Below, piece after piece: positions 15,612 through 23,382 of a stretch of 33,715 bases of DNA (position 1 is the stretch's first letter; each line of letters begins with the position of its first letter). The position numbers and the translations under genes are program-made. The notes beneath the pieces were generated by a model that was not told the DNA's origin, made no database searches, and saw only the letters and a program-made list of their open reading frames with translations. The DNA is from Phycisphaerae bacterium (lineage in GTDB: Bacteria; Planctomycetota; Phycisphaerae; SM23-33), in NCBI GenBank assembly GCA_003551645.1, contig PUND01000134.1:70781-104495 (forward strand), in the 5' to 3' direction.

Positions 15612-16507
15612 TTCGTGCCGTCGATGGCGTTTCGAATGTCGCGGGCGAAGTCCCTGGCCGCCGACTCCAGAGCTTGCCGCCACGGGAGTTCGGAGTACTC
15701 CGGCCGCCTGTGGGCGTAGAGCACCGAGCGCGAGGCGTTGACTATGGCGCCGGTCCCGTCGGGCTTGAAGCTTGCGGCGCAGTCGGCCGCCGTGGCGCCC
15801 TGGGCGCCGTAGCCGGGGACGAGGAATATCTGCTCGGGCATTACCTTCCGCAGTTCGCGGGCCTGGTCGGGGCAGGTCGCGCCGACCACGGCGCCGACGG
15901 CGCTGTAACCGCCTGACCCGACAAGCCCGTCGCCGCGGCCGAGGCGCGCGACAAGCTCGGCCATGTGTTCGTAAAGCGCTTTGCCGTGGGGATCGGTGAT
16001 ATCCTGCAAATCGGCGGCCGAGGGGTTCGACGTCCGCACCAGCACGAACAGCCCTCGCCCGGCCTCGCGGGCGGCTTCGATAAACGGCATCAGGCCGTCT
16101 TCGCCGAAGTACCCGCCCACGGTAACGGCGTCCGGGGCCTCCGCGGCGGTAAGGTGTCCGGCGGCGTAGGCCGAGGCGGTCGAGCCGATGTCCTGTCGCT
16201 TGACGTCGCCGATGACGATCAGCCCCAGCTCGCGGGCGCGCCTGACTATTCCGTAGTACGCCTCCACGCCGGCCGGACCGTATGCCTCGAAGTATGCCGA
16301 CTGCGGCTTGACGGCCGGCACGTGCGGCTGGACTATCCTCAGCACTTCCTCGGAGAATACCCGCAGCGCCCGCAGTTGCTGCGAGGCGTCCGACCCGTCG
16401 CGACGAAGCTCATCCGGCAGATAGTCGAAGTTCGGGTCGATGCCGACGCAAACAGGCGAACCCTTCGCCTCGACGGCCGAGAGCAGTCTGTCCGAGAAGT
16501 TCTCCAC
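15608..16507 (-). CDS. pyrF: orotidine 5'-phosphate decarboxylase (type 2)
   Basis: A 299-residue enzyme for the last step of UMP synthesis, OMP to UMP plus CO2. The catalytic array is DVKRQD in VIGDVKRQDIGSTASAY (Asp101, Lys103, Asp106), and the substrate region VKPQSAYFEAYG lies at 66-77. Length and motif order match the long bacterial type 2 PyrF. The GTG at 16507 gives the usual MENFSDRL beginning and has GAGAGG seven bases upstream; a TTG at 16510 is the alternative. The gene heads an operon with the kinase and perhaps the lipoprotein, and is divergent from prfB. Confidence 0.92.
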   Translation of the reverse strand: MENFSDRLLSAVEAKGSPVCVGIDPNFDYLPDELRRDGSDASQQLRALRVFSEEVLRIVQPHVPAVKPQSAYFEAYGPAGVEAYYGIVRRARELGLIVIGDVKRQDIGSTASAYAAGHLTAAEAPDAVTVGGYFGEDGLMPFIEAAREAGRGLFVLVRTSNPSAADLQDITDPHGKALYEHMAELVARLGRGDGLVGSGGYSAVGAVVGATCPDQARELRKVMPEQIFLVPGYGAQGATAADCAASFKPDGTGAIVNASRSVLYAHRRPEYSELPWRQALESAARDFARDIRNAIDGTK

Positions 16508-16627
16508 CAAATGTCCTCTCCTCCCGGCCTTTATAACCGGTCTGGGGACCGGTGAAAAGCCGTCGTCCGCCGGGGCGTTTGCCGTCCGCCGACCGCGATG
16601 GTACTATACTCCTTGCAGGAGAGACCA

Positions 16628-17744
16628 ATGGCCGAAACAGAAACAATGGGCGAGACCATCGAATCCCTTCGCGCCCGGATTGTATCAATCCGGGACTCTC
16701 TTTGACGTCCCCGCCAAGCGCGAGCAGATGAGCGAGCTGGAGCGGCGTATGTCCGCCCCCGGCTTCTGGGACAACCCCGACGCCGCTCAGAAGGTGGTCG
16801 GCGAGCTGAAGCGTCTCAAGGCGATAGTCGCGCCGGTGGAGGACCTGATCGCGCGCATCGACGACCTGGAGGTGCTGCACCAGTTGGCCGTCGAGGAAGA
16901 AAGCCCCGATACGCTCGCCGAGGCCGCCGGTTCGGCCGAGCAAATAGAGGCCGAACTGGAGCGGGTCGAGTTCCGCACGCTGCTTTCAGCCCCCCACGAC
17001 GCCGGCGACTGTTACTTCGCCATCCACGCCGGCGCGGGCGGCACCGAAAGCTGCGACTGGGCCGAGATGCTCCTGCGGATGTACCTGCGGTACTTCGAGC
17101 GCAGCGGCTATGACGCCCGCGAGGTGGACCGCGTTGACGGCGAGGAGGCCGGCATACGGTCGGCCACGCTGCAGGTATCCGGGCCTTACGCGTACGGTTA
17201 TCTGTCCTGCGAGCGTGGTGTGCATCGGCTGGTGCGGATAAGCCCGTTCGACTCCCAGAGCCGCCGCCACACCAGCTTCGCCTCTGTGGATGTGCTGCCG
17301 GTCCTGCGGGATGTGGATATCGACATCGACTGGGACAAGGACGTCCGGGAGGATACCTTCCGTTCCAGCGGTCCCGGCGGTCAGCATGTCAACAAGGCCT
17401 CCAGCGCCATCCGCCTGACGCACGTCCCGACCGGCATCATGGCGCAGTGCCAGAACGAGCGCTCCCAGCACAAGAACCGCTCCGAGGCCCGCTCCATGCT
17501 GACGGCCAAGCTATACCAGCACGAACAGGCGCGTCGCGACCGTGAGCTTGCCAAGATGTACGGCGACAAGGGCGAGATCGCCTTCGGAAACCAGATCCGC
17601 TCTTACGTGCTGTACCCGTACCAGTTGGTCCGGGATGAGCGGACCGACCTCAAGACCGGCCAGACCGACCGCGTCCTGGACGGCGACATACAGCAGTTCA
17701 TCGACGCGTACCTGCGCCTGCGCGCGACCGAGAAGGCAAAATAG
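16628..17744 (+). CDS. prfB: peptide chain release factor 2, with programmed +1 frameshift
   Basis: RF2 reads UAA and UGA stop codons and releases the peptide. The gene is in two frames: 16628-16702 gives 25 codons (starting MAETETMGE), then an in-frame TGA at 16703-16705, and the reading continues from 16704 to 17744 after a +1 slip, for 371 residues in total. The stop-codon reader SPF is at residues 205-207 and the GGQ that enters the peptidyl transferase centre at 250-252, identical in number to E. coli. AGGAGAG precedes the ATG. Level is autoregulated by RF2 itself through the slip, as is known for the family. A TATACT at 16605 could be a -10 box, but no good -35 is seen. Confidence 0.95.
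16697..16706 (+). promoter_or_regulatory. programmed +1 frameshift site in prfB
   Basis: TCT CTT TGA C: codon 25 is CTT (16700-16702), followed by the in-frame stop TGA (16703-16705) and C. This is the slip sequence CTTTGAC known from most bacterial prfB genes. The Shine-Dalgarno-like stimulator that normally stands three bases before CTT (AGGGGG in E. coli) is here only CGGGAC, so it may be weaker. Confidence 0.93.
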
Positions 17745-17844
17745 GGCGGTCGCCGCGGCCGTTTGCAGTTTGGTCTTTGCGTCGGCAGGTCATAGCCGGA
17801 ATGACATGACGGCCCTGCCGGCTAAGCGATGATGAAAGGAATCG

Positions 17845-19614
17845 ATGAATACCGAGAACCGGACGTTTCCCACAATTGAGCACGATGTTGACCTCTGCGT
17901 GGTCGGCGGAGGCATGGCCGGGCTTTGTGCCGCGGTCTCGGCCGCGCGGCACGGGGCATCGGTTGCGCTTGTTCACGACAGGCCCGTTCTCGGCGGCAAC
18001 GCCTCCAGCGAGTGCCGCGTTCACATCTGCGGCGCGGACCGCCACAACGCACTTCCCAACCTCCGAGAGACCGGCATCCTGGAGGAAATCCGCCTGGAGA
18101 ACCTGCGGCGCAACCCGACCCGCTCCTGGGGCGTATGGGACACCGTGCTGCACGAGACGCTGCTGGCCGAGCCAAACCTCAAGCCGCTGCTGAACTGCTC
18201 TGTGATGGACGCCGAGGTCGCCGGCCGGCGGATTGAATCTGTCATCGGCTATCAGAGCACCACTGAGACCTTCTACCGAGTACGGGCGCGACTTTTCGCC
18301 GACTGCTCCGGCGATGGCGTGTTGGCGCCGCTTTCGGGCGCCGGCTTTCGCATCGGCAGGGAAGGGCGGGACGAATACGGCGAGTCGCTCGCGCCGCCGC
18401 AGCCCGACGATAAGACCATGGGCATGTCGCTGCTGTTTCAGACTCGCAAGTGCGACGGGCCGGTTCCGTGCATTCCGCCGGCGTGGGCGTACCGCTTCGA
18501 GGATTGCGACGAGCTGCCCAGCGGCCGGAAAGCGCACGGTTTCTGGCAGATGGGCTACTGGTGGGTGGAGCTTGGCGGCGAGCACGACTCGATACGCGAC
18601 ACCGAGGAGCTTCGCGACGAGCTGCTGAAGATCGCCTGGGGCGTCTGGGACCACATCAAGAACCGCTGCCCGAACCGCGACGCCGCGGCCGACTGGGCGC
18701 TGGAGTGGATGCAGTTTTTACCGGCCAAGCGGGAGAGCCGGCGATATCTGGGCGCTCATGTTCTTTCGCAGAAAGACCTTGAAGAGGGCGGCCGATTCGA
18801 CGATACCGTCTCCTACGGCGGCTGGACAATGGACGACCACGACCCGGCCGGCTTCCGGGCGGTCAGGTCTTCCCGGCCGCCGACCACCCACCACAAGACC
18901 CCGTCGCCTTACGGCATACCGCTGCGGTCGCTCTACTCCCGGGACATCGAGAACCTGATGTTCGCCGGCAGGTGTCACAGCGCCACGCACATGGCGATGA
19001 GCTCCACGCGGGTGATGGGAACCGGCTGCTCGATGGGGCAGGCGGTCGGCTCGGCCGCCGCTATGGCGTGCCGGCGCGGACTGACGCCGGCGGAACTGCT
19101 CGACGATGTCGGCGAGCTTCAGCAACTGCTCCTGAGAGATGACTGCTACCTGCCGGGCGTGGCGCAGCGGTTCTCGGCCCTGACGGTCGATGCGGAACTG
19201 ACCGCAGGCACCGGAGACCCGTCGCCTCTGCGCGACGGACTGAGCAGGCCTGTCGGCGAAGACACCCACGCGTGGACCGCCTCACCGGGCGATTGGGCGG
19301 CCTACACGTTCGACAGCCCGAGGCGCGTCAACACCGCCACGCTTATCCTCGACAGCGCCCTGGATGAGGACATCCAGATGAGCCACCATCGGCCCGTCGA
19401 TCAGCACAGGATGACGCTGCCGGAGCAACTGCCCGAAAGCTTCCGCATCGAGGGGCTGATTGACGGCGAATGGTCCCGCCTGGCCGAGGTTGGCGATAAC
19501 TGCCGGCGGATGGTCCGCGTATCTATCGAGCGGGAAGTCGGTGGTGTCCGCTTCGTGCTGGGCGCCACACGCGGCGCCGAAAGCAGCCGGATTTACGCCT
19601 TCTACCTCGACTGA
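17845..19614 (+). CDS. FAD-dependent oxidoreductase (FAD_oxidored family) with C-terminal beta-sandwich
   Basis: A 589-residue flavoprotein. The dinucleotide fold VVGGGMAGLCAAVSAARHG (19-37) is followed by DRPVLGGNASSECRVHICG, the form seen in the FAD_oxidored (PF12831) group. A second FAD part reads MSSTRVMGTGCSMGQAVGSAAAMA near residue 385-410. The last 110 residues (from DTHAWTASPGDWAAYTFDSP) look like a discoidin or carbohydrate-binding-like beta-sandwich. No signal peptide is visible, so the protein appears cytosolic. The ATG has AAAGGA upstream. Such enzymes are abundant in Planctomycetes and Lentisphaerae near sugar-use genes, but their substrates are generally unknown. The 100 bases before it carry an imperfect hairpin (17783-17820) but no U-tract. 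Confidence 0.8.
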   Translation: MNTENRTFPTIEHDVDLCVVGGGMAGLCAAVSAARHGASVALVHDRPVLGGNASSECRVHICGADRHNALPNLRETGILEEIRLENLRRNPTRSWGVWDTVLHETLLAEPNLKPLLNCSVMDAEVAGRRIESVIGYQSTTETFYRVRARLFADCSGDGVLAPLSGAGFRIGREGRDEYGESLAPPQPDDKTMGMSLLFQTRKCDGPVPCIPPAWAYRFEDCDELPSGRKAHGFWQMGYWWVELGGEHDSIRDTEELRDELLKIAWGVWDHIKNRCPNRDAAADWALEWMQFLPAKRESRRYLGAHVLSQKDLEEGGRFDDTVSYGGWTMDDHDPAGFRAVRSSRPPTTHHKTPSPYGIPLRSLYSRDIENLMFAGRCHSATHMAMSSTRVMGTGCSMGQAVGSAAAMACRRGLTPAELLDDVGELQQLLLRDDCYLPGVAQRFSALTVDAELTAGTGDPSPLRDGLSRPVGEDTHAWTASPGDWAAYTFDSPRRVNTATLILDSALDEDIQMSHHRPVDQHRMTLPEQLPESFRIEGLIDGEWSRLAEVGDNCRRMVRVSIEREVGGVRFVLGATRGAESSRIYAFYLD

Positions 19615-19630
19615 GCCGCGGTGTGGGGAG

Positions 19631-20755
19631 TCAGCCGCAAATGCGCTTGTGTTCCGCGGTGCAGAACCGGTCGGTCATGCCCGCGATGTAGTCGCAGGCC
19701 ACACGTTGCAGAGAGTCCTTTTCGATTCGCTCCCGGTATCGCCTCGGCAGCAGCGACGGGTCGGCGATATAAGCCCGGAAAAGCTCTCGCACGATCCGCC
19801 GGCCGCGCTCGCTCTCGGCTGTGCTTCGCGGGTCATGATAGACGTTCTCCAGCAGGTATCGCTGCATCCGGTCGAGCTGCTCGGCGGTTTCCTGGGAAAA
19901 CCCGGCGCATCGCCTAGGCGCCCGGCGGATGTCGTCGGTCGAGCCGGGCCGAAGAACCTCCAGGGCTTGCCGCGTTGCGGCCAGCAGGTCGCCGGCCAGT
20001 ATCTCCGGCACCTTCTTGCATGCCTGTATCCGGAGATGAATGGCCCGGACGTCGCCATGTTCATCACGGGCCGACTCCCACGCCCGCCGCCAGAGGTCCA
20101 GATGAGCAAGGTCGTCCGGCGTTATCCACTCGGCCGTCAGGGCATCTTCCAGGTCGTGGGCGGTGTAGGCGATTTCGTCGCAGGCATCGACGAGCTGGCC
20201 TTCGAGCGGCGCGTGCGTGTCGGCGTCGAATTCGTCCGGCTCAGGCGAGTCGTATCTGCTCTGGTGGCGGGCGATGCACTCCCGCGCGGCGTCGGTGAGA
20301 TTAAGCCCGCGAAAAGCCGGAAACGGATGCTCCAGGTAGTCCACCACCCGCAGCGACTGGCGGTTGTGCTCGAATCGGCCGTGGTCGGCCATAAGCTCGG
20401 CAAGCTCGTATTCGCCGGCGTGCCCGAACGGCGGATGGCCGAGGTCGTGGGCAAGGGCGACCGCCTCTGTGAGGTCCTCGTTTGCCCGCAGCGCGCGGCC
20501 GACGGCCCGGGCGAGCTGGGCGACCTCCAGCGTGTGCGTCAGCCGTGTGCGGAAGTGGTCGTGCTCATGAGGGACGAAGACCTGCGTCTTATAGTCCAGC
20601 CGGCGGAAAGCCGTGCAGTGCAGCACCCGCTCGCGGTCTATCTGAAAGGCCGACCGCCAGGGGTGCGGCGGTTCGGCGTGACGGCGCGCGGCGTCGGAGT
20701 CCGCGACGGCGTAAGGTGCGAGAGAACCGGACATGTCCGTCCGCTGTGTGTTCAT
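19631..20755 (-). CDS. dgt: dGTPase-like deoxynucleotide triphosphohydrolase
   Basis: A 374-residue HD-domain enzyme that splits dNTPs into nucleoside and triphosphate. The N-terminal family block LAPYA, then FQIDRERVLHCTAFRRLDYKTQVF (about 38-60), is clear. Metal ligands are H74 in RTRLTHTLEV, HD at 103-104 in ALAHDLGHPPFGH, and the later DACDEIAYTAHD. Length fits the short bacterial subgroup (dGTPase-like type 2) rather than the 505-residue E. coli Dgt. The start is uncertain: ATG 20755 or ATG 20734 (MSGSLAPYA); neither has a strong ribosome site. It lies 43 bases after the HIT gene, probably in one operon. Confidence 0.88.
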   Translation of the reverse strand: MNTQRTDMSGSLAPYAVADSDAARRHAEPPHPWRSAFQIDRERVLHCTAFRRLDYKTQVFVPHEHDHFRTRLTHTLEVAQLARAVGRALRANEDLTEAVALAHDLGHPPFGHAGEYELAELMADHGRFEHNRQSLRVVDYLEHPFPAFRGLNLTDAARECIARHQSRYDSPEPDEFDADTHAPLEGQLVDACDEIAYTAHDLEDALTAEWITPDDLAHLDLWRRAWESARDEHGDVRAIHLRIQACKKVPEILAGDLLAATRQALEVLRPGSTDDIRRAPRRCAGFSQETAEQLDRMQRYLLENVYHDPRSTAESERGRRIVRELFRAYIADPSLLPRRYRERIEKDSLQRVACDYIAGMTDRFCTAEHKRICG

Positions 20756-20798
20756 ATGGAGCAACGGCCAGGTCGGGCACATTTGCCCGACAATCACG

Positions 20799-21359
20799 CT
20801 ATGGCTCATCCGCCGGCAGTTTCGGCAGGCCGAGCTTTTCCGAAGACTCACTCAGTAGCCGATAAATCTCGCCGAGAGACTGCGGTATCACGCGCACGCC
20901 GCCGAATACCGGCATGAAGTTGGTATCGCCTCCCCACCGCGGCACGACGTGCACGTGCAGGTGCCCGGGCAGGCCCGCCCCGGCGCATCGGCCGATATTT
21001 ATGCCGACGTTATAACCTTCGGCCGACATGGCCGCATCCATCGTGGTCTTGATGTCGCGCAGCAGATGGACCATCTCCAGCAGCGTCTCATCGTCCAGCT
21101 CGGCCACGTCGCCGACATGCTCCATCGGCGATATCAAGCTGTGCCCGCCGGTGTAGGGGAAGCGGTTCAGTACCACGAAGCTGCGCCTGCCCCGCCACAG
21201 TACCAGATTCTCGGCGTCGTTTTCGGCGTCGTCGCGGTAGCGGCACAGGAAGCAGCCCTGGTCGGCATCCGACAGCGAATCGATGTATTCCATCCGCCAC
21301 GGCGCCCAGATGTTCCGCTGACGTTCGGTGCTTGGGCTTTCGTCGGCCATGGTTCGCAT
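20799..21359 (-). CDS. HIT-family nucleotide hydrolase/phosphorylase
   Basis: A protein of 186 residues (183 if the ATG at 21350 is used). The histidine triad reads HLHVHVVPRW (133-142), with the catalytic middle His and the upstream GYNVGINIGRCAGAGLPGH. The N-terminal block NIWAPWRMEYI, then GCFLCRY with a CxxC pair (36-39), is typical of the Ap4A-phosphorylase-like HIT group (FHIT-like proteins of bacteria and archaea), in which the cysteines often hold zinc. It may clear dinucleoside polyphosphates or AMP adducts. It stands between the PfkB kinase and the dGTPase on the same strand; a nucleotide-handling link with the latter is possible. Confidence 0.87.
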   Translation of the reverse strand: MRTMADESPSTERQRNIWAPWRMEYIDSLSDADQGCFLCRYRDDAENDAENLVLWRGRRSFVVLNRFPYTGGHSLISPMEHVGDVAELDDETLLEMVHLLRDIKTTMDAAMSAEGYNVGINIGRCAGAGLPGHLHVHVVPRWGGDTNFMPVFGGVRVIPQSLGEIYRLLSESSEKLGLPKLPADEP

Positions 21360-21516
21360 GATATCCGCCACCCGCCGGCCGGACAACCTTGACCGGCTGT
21401 TGAGCCGTTTTCGGTATTCAGTGGAAGTGTCATGGGCATCATGTCCGTCTCGCCCACTGCGGCGGTTCACCAGCGCCGATGCCCCGCAAGCCCCTGCCGG
21501 ATGGTGCATCGCCGGC

Positions 21517-22725
21517 TCACCCCTCGGCGTCGCGGTCGGTCGGGCCGACGTAATGCCGCTGCCGGTCGTCGAAACGCCAGCCGGTGAGGTCGATGCCGAC
21601 CTCGTTCTGTGCCGGCCGGGATTCCACGTGTGCGACGGTCTCGTCCCACGTCCGCACTCCGCTGATGGTGTCAACGGCCGAGAGGTTCTGCGCGCCGACG
21701 GCGCAGCCGAATCGTAATGCGTCGTCCGCGCTGCGGCCGCGAAGGATCGCCGCCAGAAAACCGGCAATCGCACAGTCACCGGCCCCGTTGGCCGAGACTA
21801 TCCGCTCGACCCGGCAACTCGGCTCGAAAAGCTCCCGGTCGGCCCAGGCGTCAGGATCCTCGGGGCCTGCTCCTCCCGTGCGGCCGAACCGCTCGGCCGG
21901 TCCGCTGCGCATATACAGGCCGTGCTCGCCGCACTTGATGAGCACCACGGCCGCTCCGGCGTCCACACACTGGCTACCGAGGTCCGACAGCAGCTTGCCG
22001 TCTATCAGTGAGAGTATATCGCCGTCTTTGGCGCGGCTGCTGAGTGCGTCGAAGGCCTCCCGTCTGAGCATGAAGGTCAGTTCCTCGGCGCTGGGCGTGA
22101 ATACGTCCACGTGGCTCAGCACGTTACCGAGTATCCGCGACCAGTCCACCTTGCCGGCGGGCGTGGAGGGGTCCGGATAGGCCATGTCCAAGCTGGTGGT
22201 GACACCGGCATCGTGGGCATCCGCGAAGATACGCGCCAGTTCGGCGCCGTCGTCGGCGTATGTCCGGGCCATCAGCGGCGGATAGCCGAAGTGCATCAGC
22301 CGAGCCGCCGCGACGGTGTCGGCGTCCACGTCGTCGGCGCCGAAGGTGTCGTTGGCGCCGGGGCAGTGCAGGAACATCCGGTCCATCCCCGGGGGGTTGA
22401 TAACGACCGTGTAGCTCGTCTGCTCTCCGGCGACCATCTGCATGCCGCTTTCGGCGCCGGGGGCCTCGTCGCGGATGCAGTCCACTATGGCCCTTCCGAA
22501 CACGTCGTCTCCGCACTTACCCATCAGGCGGACGTCCACGCCCAGACGGCGCAGCGGAAAGCCGGTGTTGGAGACAGGTCCGCCTGTGGAGATCGTCGCG
22601 GGACCGACCGCCAGAAGCGTTCCGGGGCGGAAGATGTCGGCGACATTCTGTCCCGCGGCGCGTATTTCGGGCGTGATGTCCAGGCAGATATGTCCGGCGA
22701 CGACGGCATCGAAAGATTCGCTCAC
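21517..22725 (-). CDS. PfkB-family carbohydrate kinase
   Basis: A 402-residue ribokinase-like enzyme. The N-terminal part has a glycine-rich substrate region TGGPVSNTGFPLRRLG, and the ATP/anion-hole motif is SANGAGDCAIAGFLAAIL with the catalytic Asp in GAGD. It is longer than ribokinase (about 310) because of inserts in the middle. The GTG at 22725 is chosen for its GAAGGAG ribosome site six or seven bases away; the longer frame would cross the promoter. The likely role is phosphorylating a sugar or sugar-like compound; specificity cannot be told. It has its own promoter (22797-22825). The 157 bases between its stop and the HIT gene show nothing else. Confidence 0.87.
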   Translation of the reverse strand: MSESFDAVVAGHICLDITPEIRAAGQNVADIFRPGTLLAVGPATISTGGPVSNTGFPLRRLGVDVRLMGKCGDDVFGRAIVDCIRDEAPGAESGMQMVAGEQTSYTVVINPPGMDRMFLHCPGANDTFGADDVDADTVAAARLMHFGYPPLMARTYADDGAELARIFADAHDAGVTTSLDMAYPDPSTPAGKVDWSRILGNVLSHVDVFTPSAEELTFMLRREAFDALSSRAKDGDILSLIDGKLLSDLGSQCVDAGAAVVLIKCGEHGLYMRSGPAERFGRTGGAGPEDPDAWADRELFEPSCRVERIVSANGAGDCAIAGFLAAILRGRSADDALRFGCAVGAQNLSAVDTISGVRTWDETVAHVESRPAQNEVGIDLTGWRFDDRQRHYVGPTDRDAEG

Positions 22726-22796
22726 GACCGGCTCCTTCGCTTGGCATGGCCGGTTCGGCAAGCACATATGCGCGACCGACCCGAAAACAGGGGCGG

Positions 22797-22825
22797 AAGT
22801 TATCAACCGCTTCCAAGGGTGTCAA
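22797..22825 (-). promoter_or_regulatory. promoter of the PfkB-HIT-dgt genes
   Basis: On the minus strand a perfect TTGACA (22820-22825) stands 17 bases from TAACTT (22797-22802). The -10 box is only 3/6, but spacing is ideal and the leader to the GTG at 22725 would be about 65 bases. Confidence 0.6.
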
Positions 22826-22837
22826 TCACGCATCATG

Positions 22838-22868
22838 TGTGCATAACATGTGGAAATGCTGTGGAGAA
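22838..22868. repeat. three DnaA-box-like motifs with 11-bp phasing
   Basis: TGTGCATAA (22838-22846) fits the DnaA box TGTGNATAA exactly; TGTGGAAAT (22849-22857) has two mismatches to TGTGGATAA and TGTGGAGAA (22860-22868) one. Their starts are exactly 11 bases apart, one helical turn, so they would face the same side of the DNA. An AT-rich stretch follows (about 22870-23060, e.g. TTATTTATAAGG, TTTAATTAAAT). No dnaA, dnaN or other origin gene is near. It could be an origin-like element, a DnaA-regulated promoter site, or another regulator's repeat. Confidence 0.4.
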
Positions 22869-23090
22869 ATATCTGTGTTTTGCGACAGCCAACAAATCAT
22901 TACCGTTAGTTGCTTATTTATAAGGTCTTAGCCCAAGAGTTACGATTGCTGACAGGAGCCATCCGTCATTGAGTCAAGGTCATGTCAGATTGCGACTTTT
23001 CTATTCCTGGGGGCAATTTCAGGTCTCAAAACTTTACTATATAAGACTTTAATTAAATGAGAGTTCCCGGCCAAAATAGTCTGTGTCACG

Positions 23091-23119
23091 TTGACATGCC
23101 CGGTGGCCGATGTTATTAT
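23091..23119 (+). promoter_or_regulatory. strong sigma70 promoter of the candidate small RNA
   Basis: TTGACA (23091-23096, perfect) and TATTAT (23114-23119, 5/6) are exactly 17 bases apart. Transcription should start near 23126. The next open frame begins 257 bases downstream, beyond a terminator, so the promoter seems to serve a non-coding transcript. Confidence 0.75.
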
Positions 23120-23125
23120 TCGGTG

Positions 23126-23226
23126 GCTGACTCAGTGATGTCCCCCCGCTGAGGGGCATAGATAACGGCTGTCTTCCAGCCGTGGCAACCTCCGGCTCGC
23201 CCGTTAGAGTGGGTCGGAGGTTTTTT
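23126..23226 (+). ncRNA. candidate small RNA or attenuator leader, about 100 nt
   Basis: The stretch between the promoter and the terminator folds into three successive hairpins by eye. H1 pairs ATG+CCCC (23138-23145, one bulged U) with GGGG+CAT (23153-23159). H2 pairs ACGGCTG (23165-23171) with CAGCCGT (23177-23183), a perfect 7-bp stem with a TCTTC loop. H3 is the terminator (23187-23226). No open frame of note lies inside. It does not match the RNA families I can recall (SRP, 6S, tmRNA, RNase P, common riboswitches). It could act in trans, or as a leader whose terminator limits transcription into the lyase gene at 23383. Confidence 0.55.
23187..23226 (+). terminator. rho-independent terminator
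   Basis: AACCTCCG (23187-23194) pairs with CGGAGGTT (23215-23222), an inner CCC/GGG stem adds stability, and six T residues follow (23221-23226). There is no protein gene upstream on this strand, so it ends the candidate small RNA. Confidence 0.85.
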
Positions 23227-23276
23227 ACGCGCTTATCCGGGCCTGGCGCCGGTGGACCGGGATTCCGGCACCTGTT

Positions 23277-23320
23277 TTGACAAGCCAGACGCGCCTTGTA
23301 TGTGTTACAAGGTAGGCGCG
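23277..23320 (+). promoter_or_regulatory. second promoter with an overlapping long palindrome, before the lyase gene
   Basis: TTGACA (23277-23282) and TATGTG (23299-23304) are 16 bases apart. A long inverted repeat covers the -10 region: CCTTGTA (23294-23300) pairs with TACAAGG (23306-23312), and flanking CGCGCC (23290-23295) can alternatively pair with GGCGCG (23315-23320). It could be a repressor operator or, in an RNA from the upstream promoter, a leader hairpin. Confidence 0.5.
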
Positions 23321-23382
23321 AGTCGCATCTTGTGACGGTCCGCACGACACCGAATGTTATTGCCGAGTGCAAAGAGAAAAAG

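Noticed and set aside
23165-23195. Resemblance of GGCAACC next to hairpin H2 to the SAM-I riboswitch core
   Set aside because: The other conserved SAM-I parts (AGAG...GGGA, GATGAA, GCTAA) are not present, so the match is too short to support.
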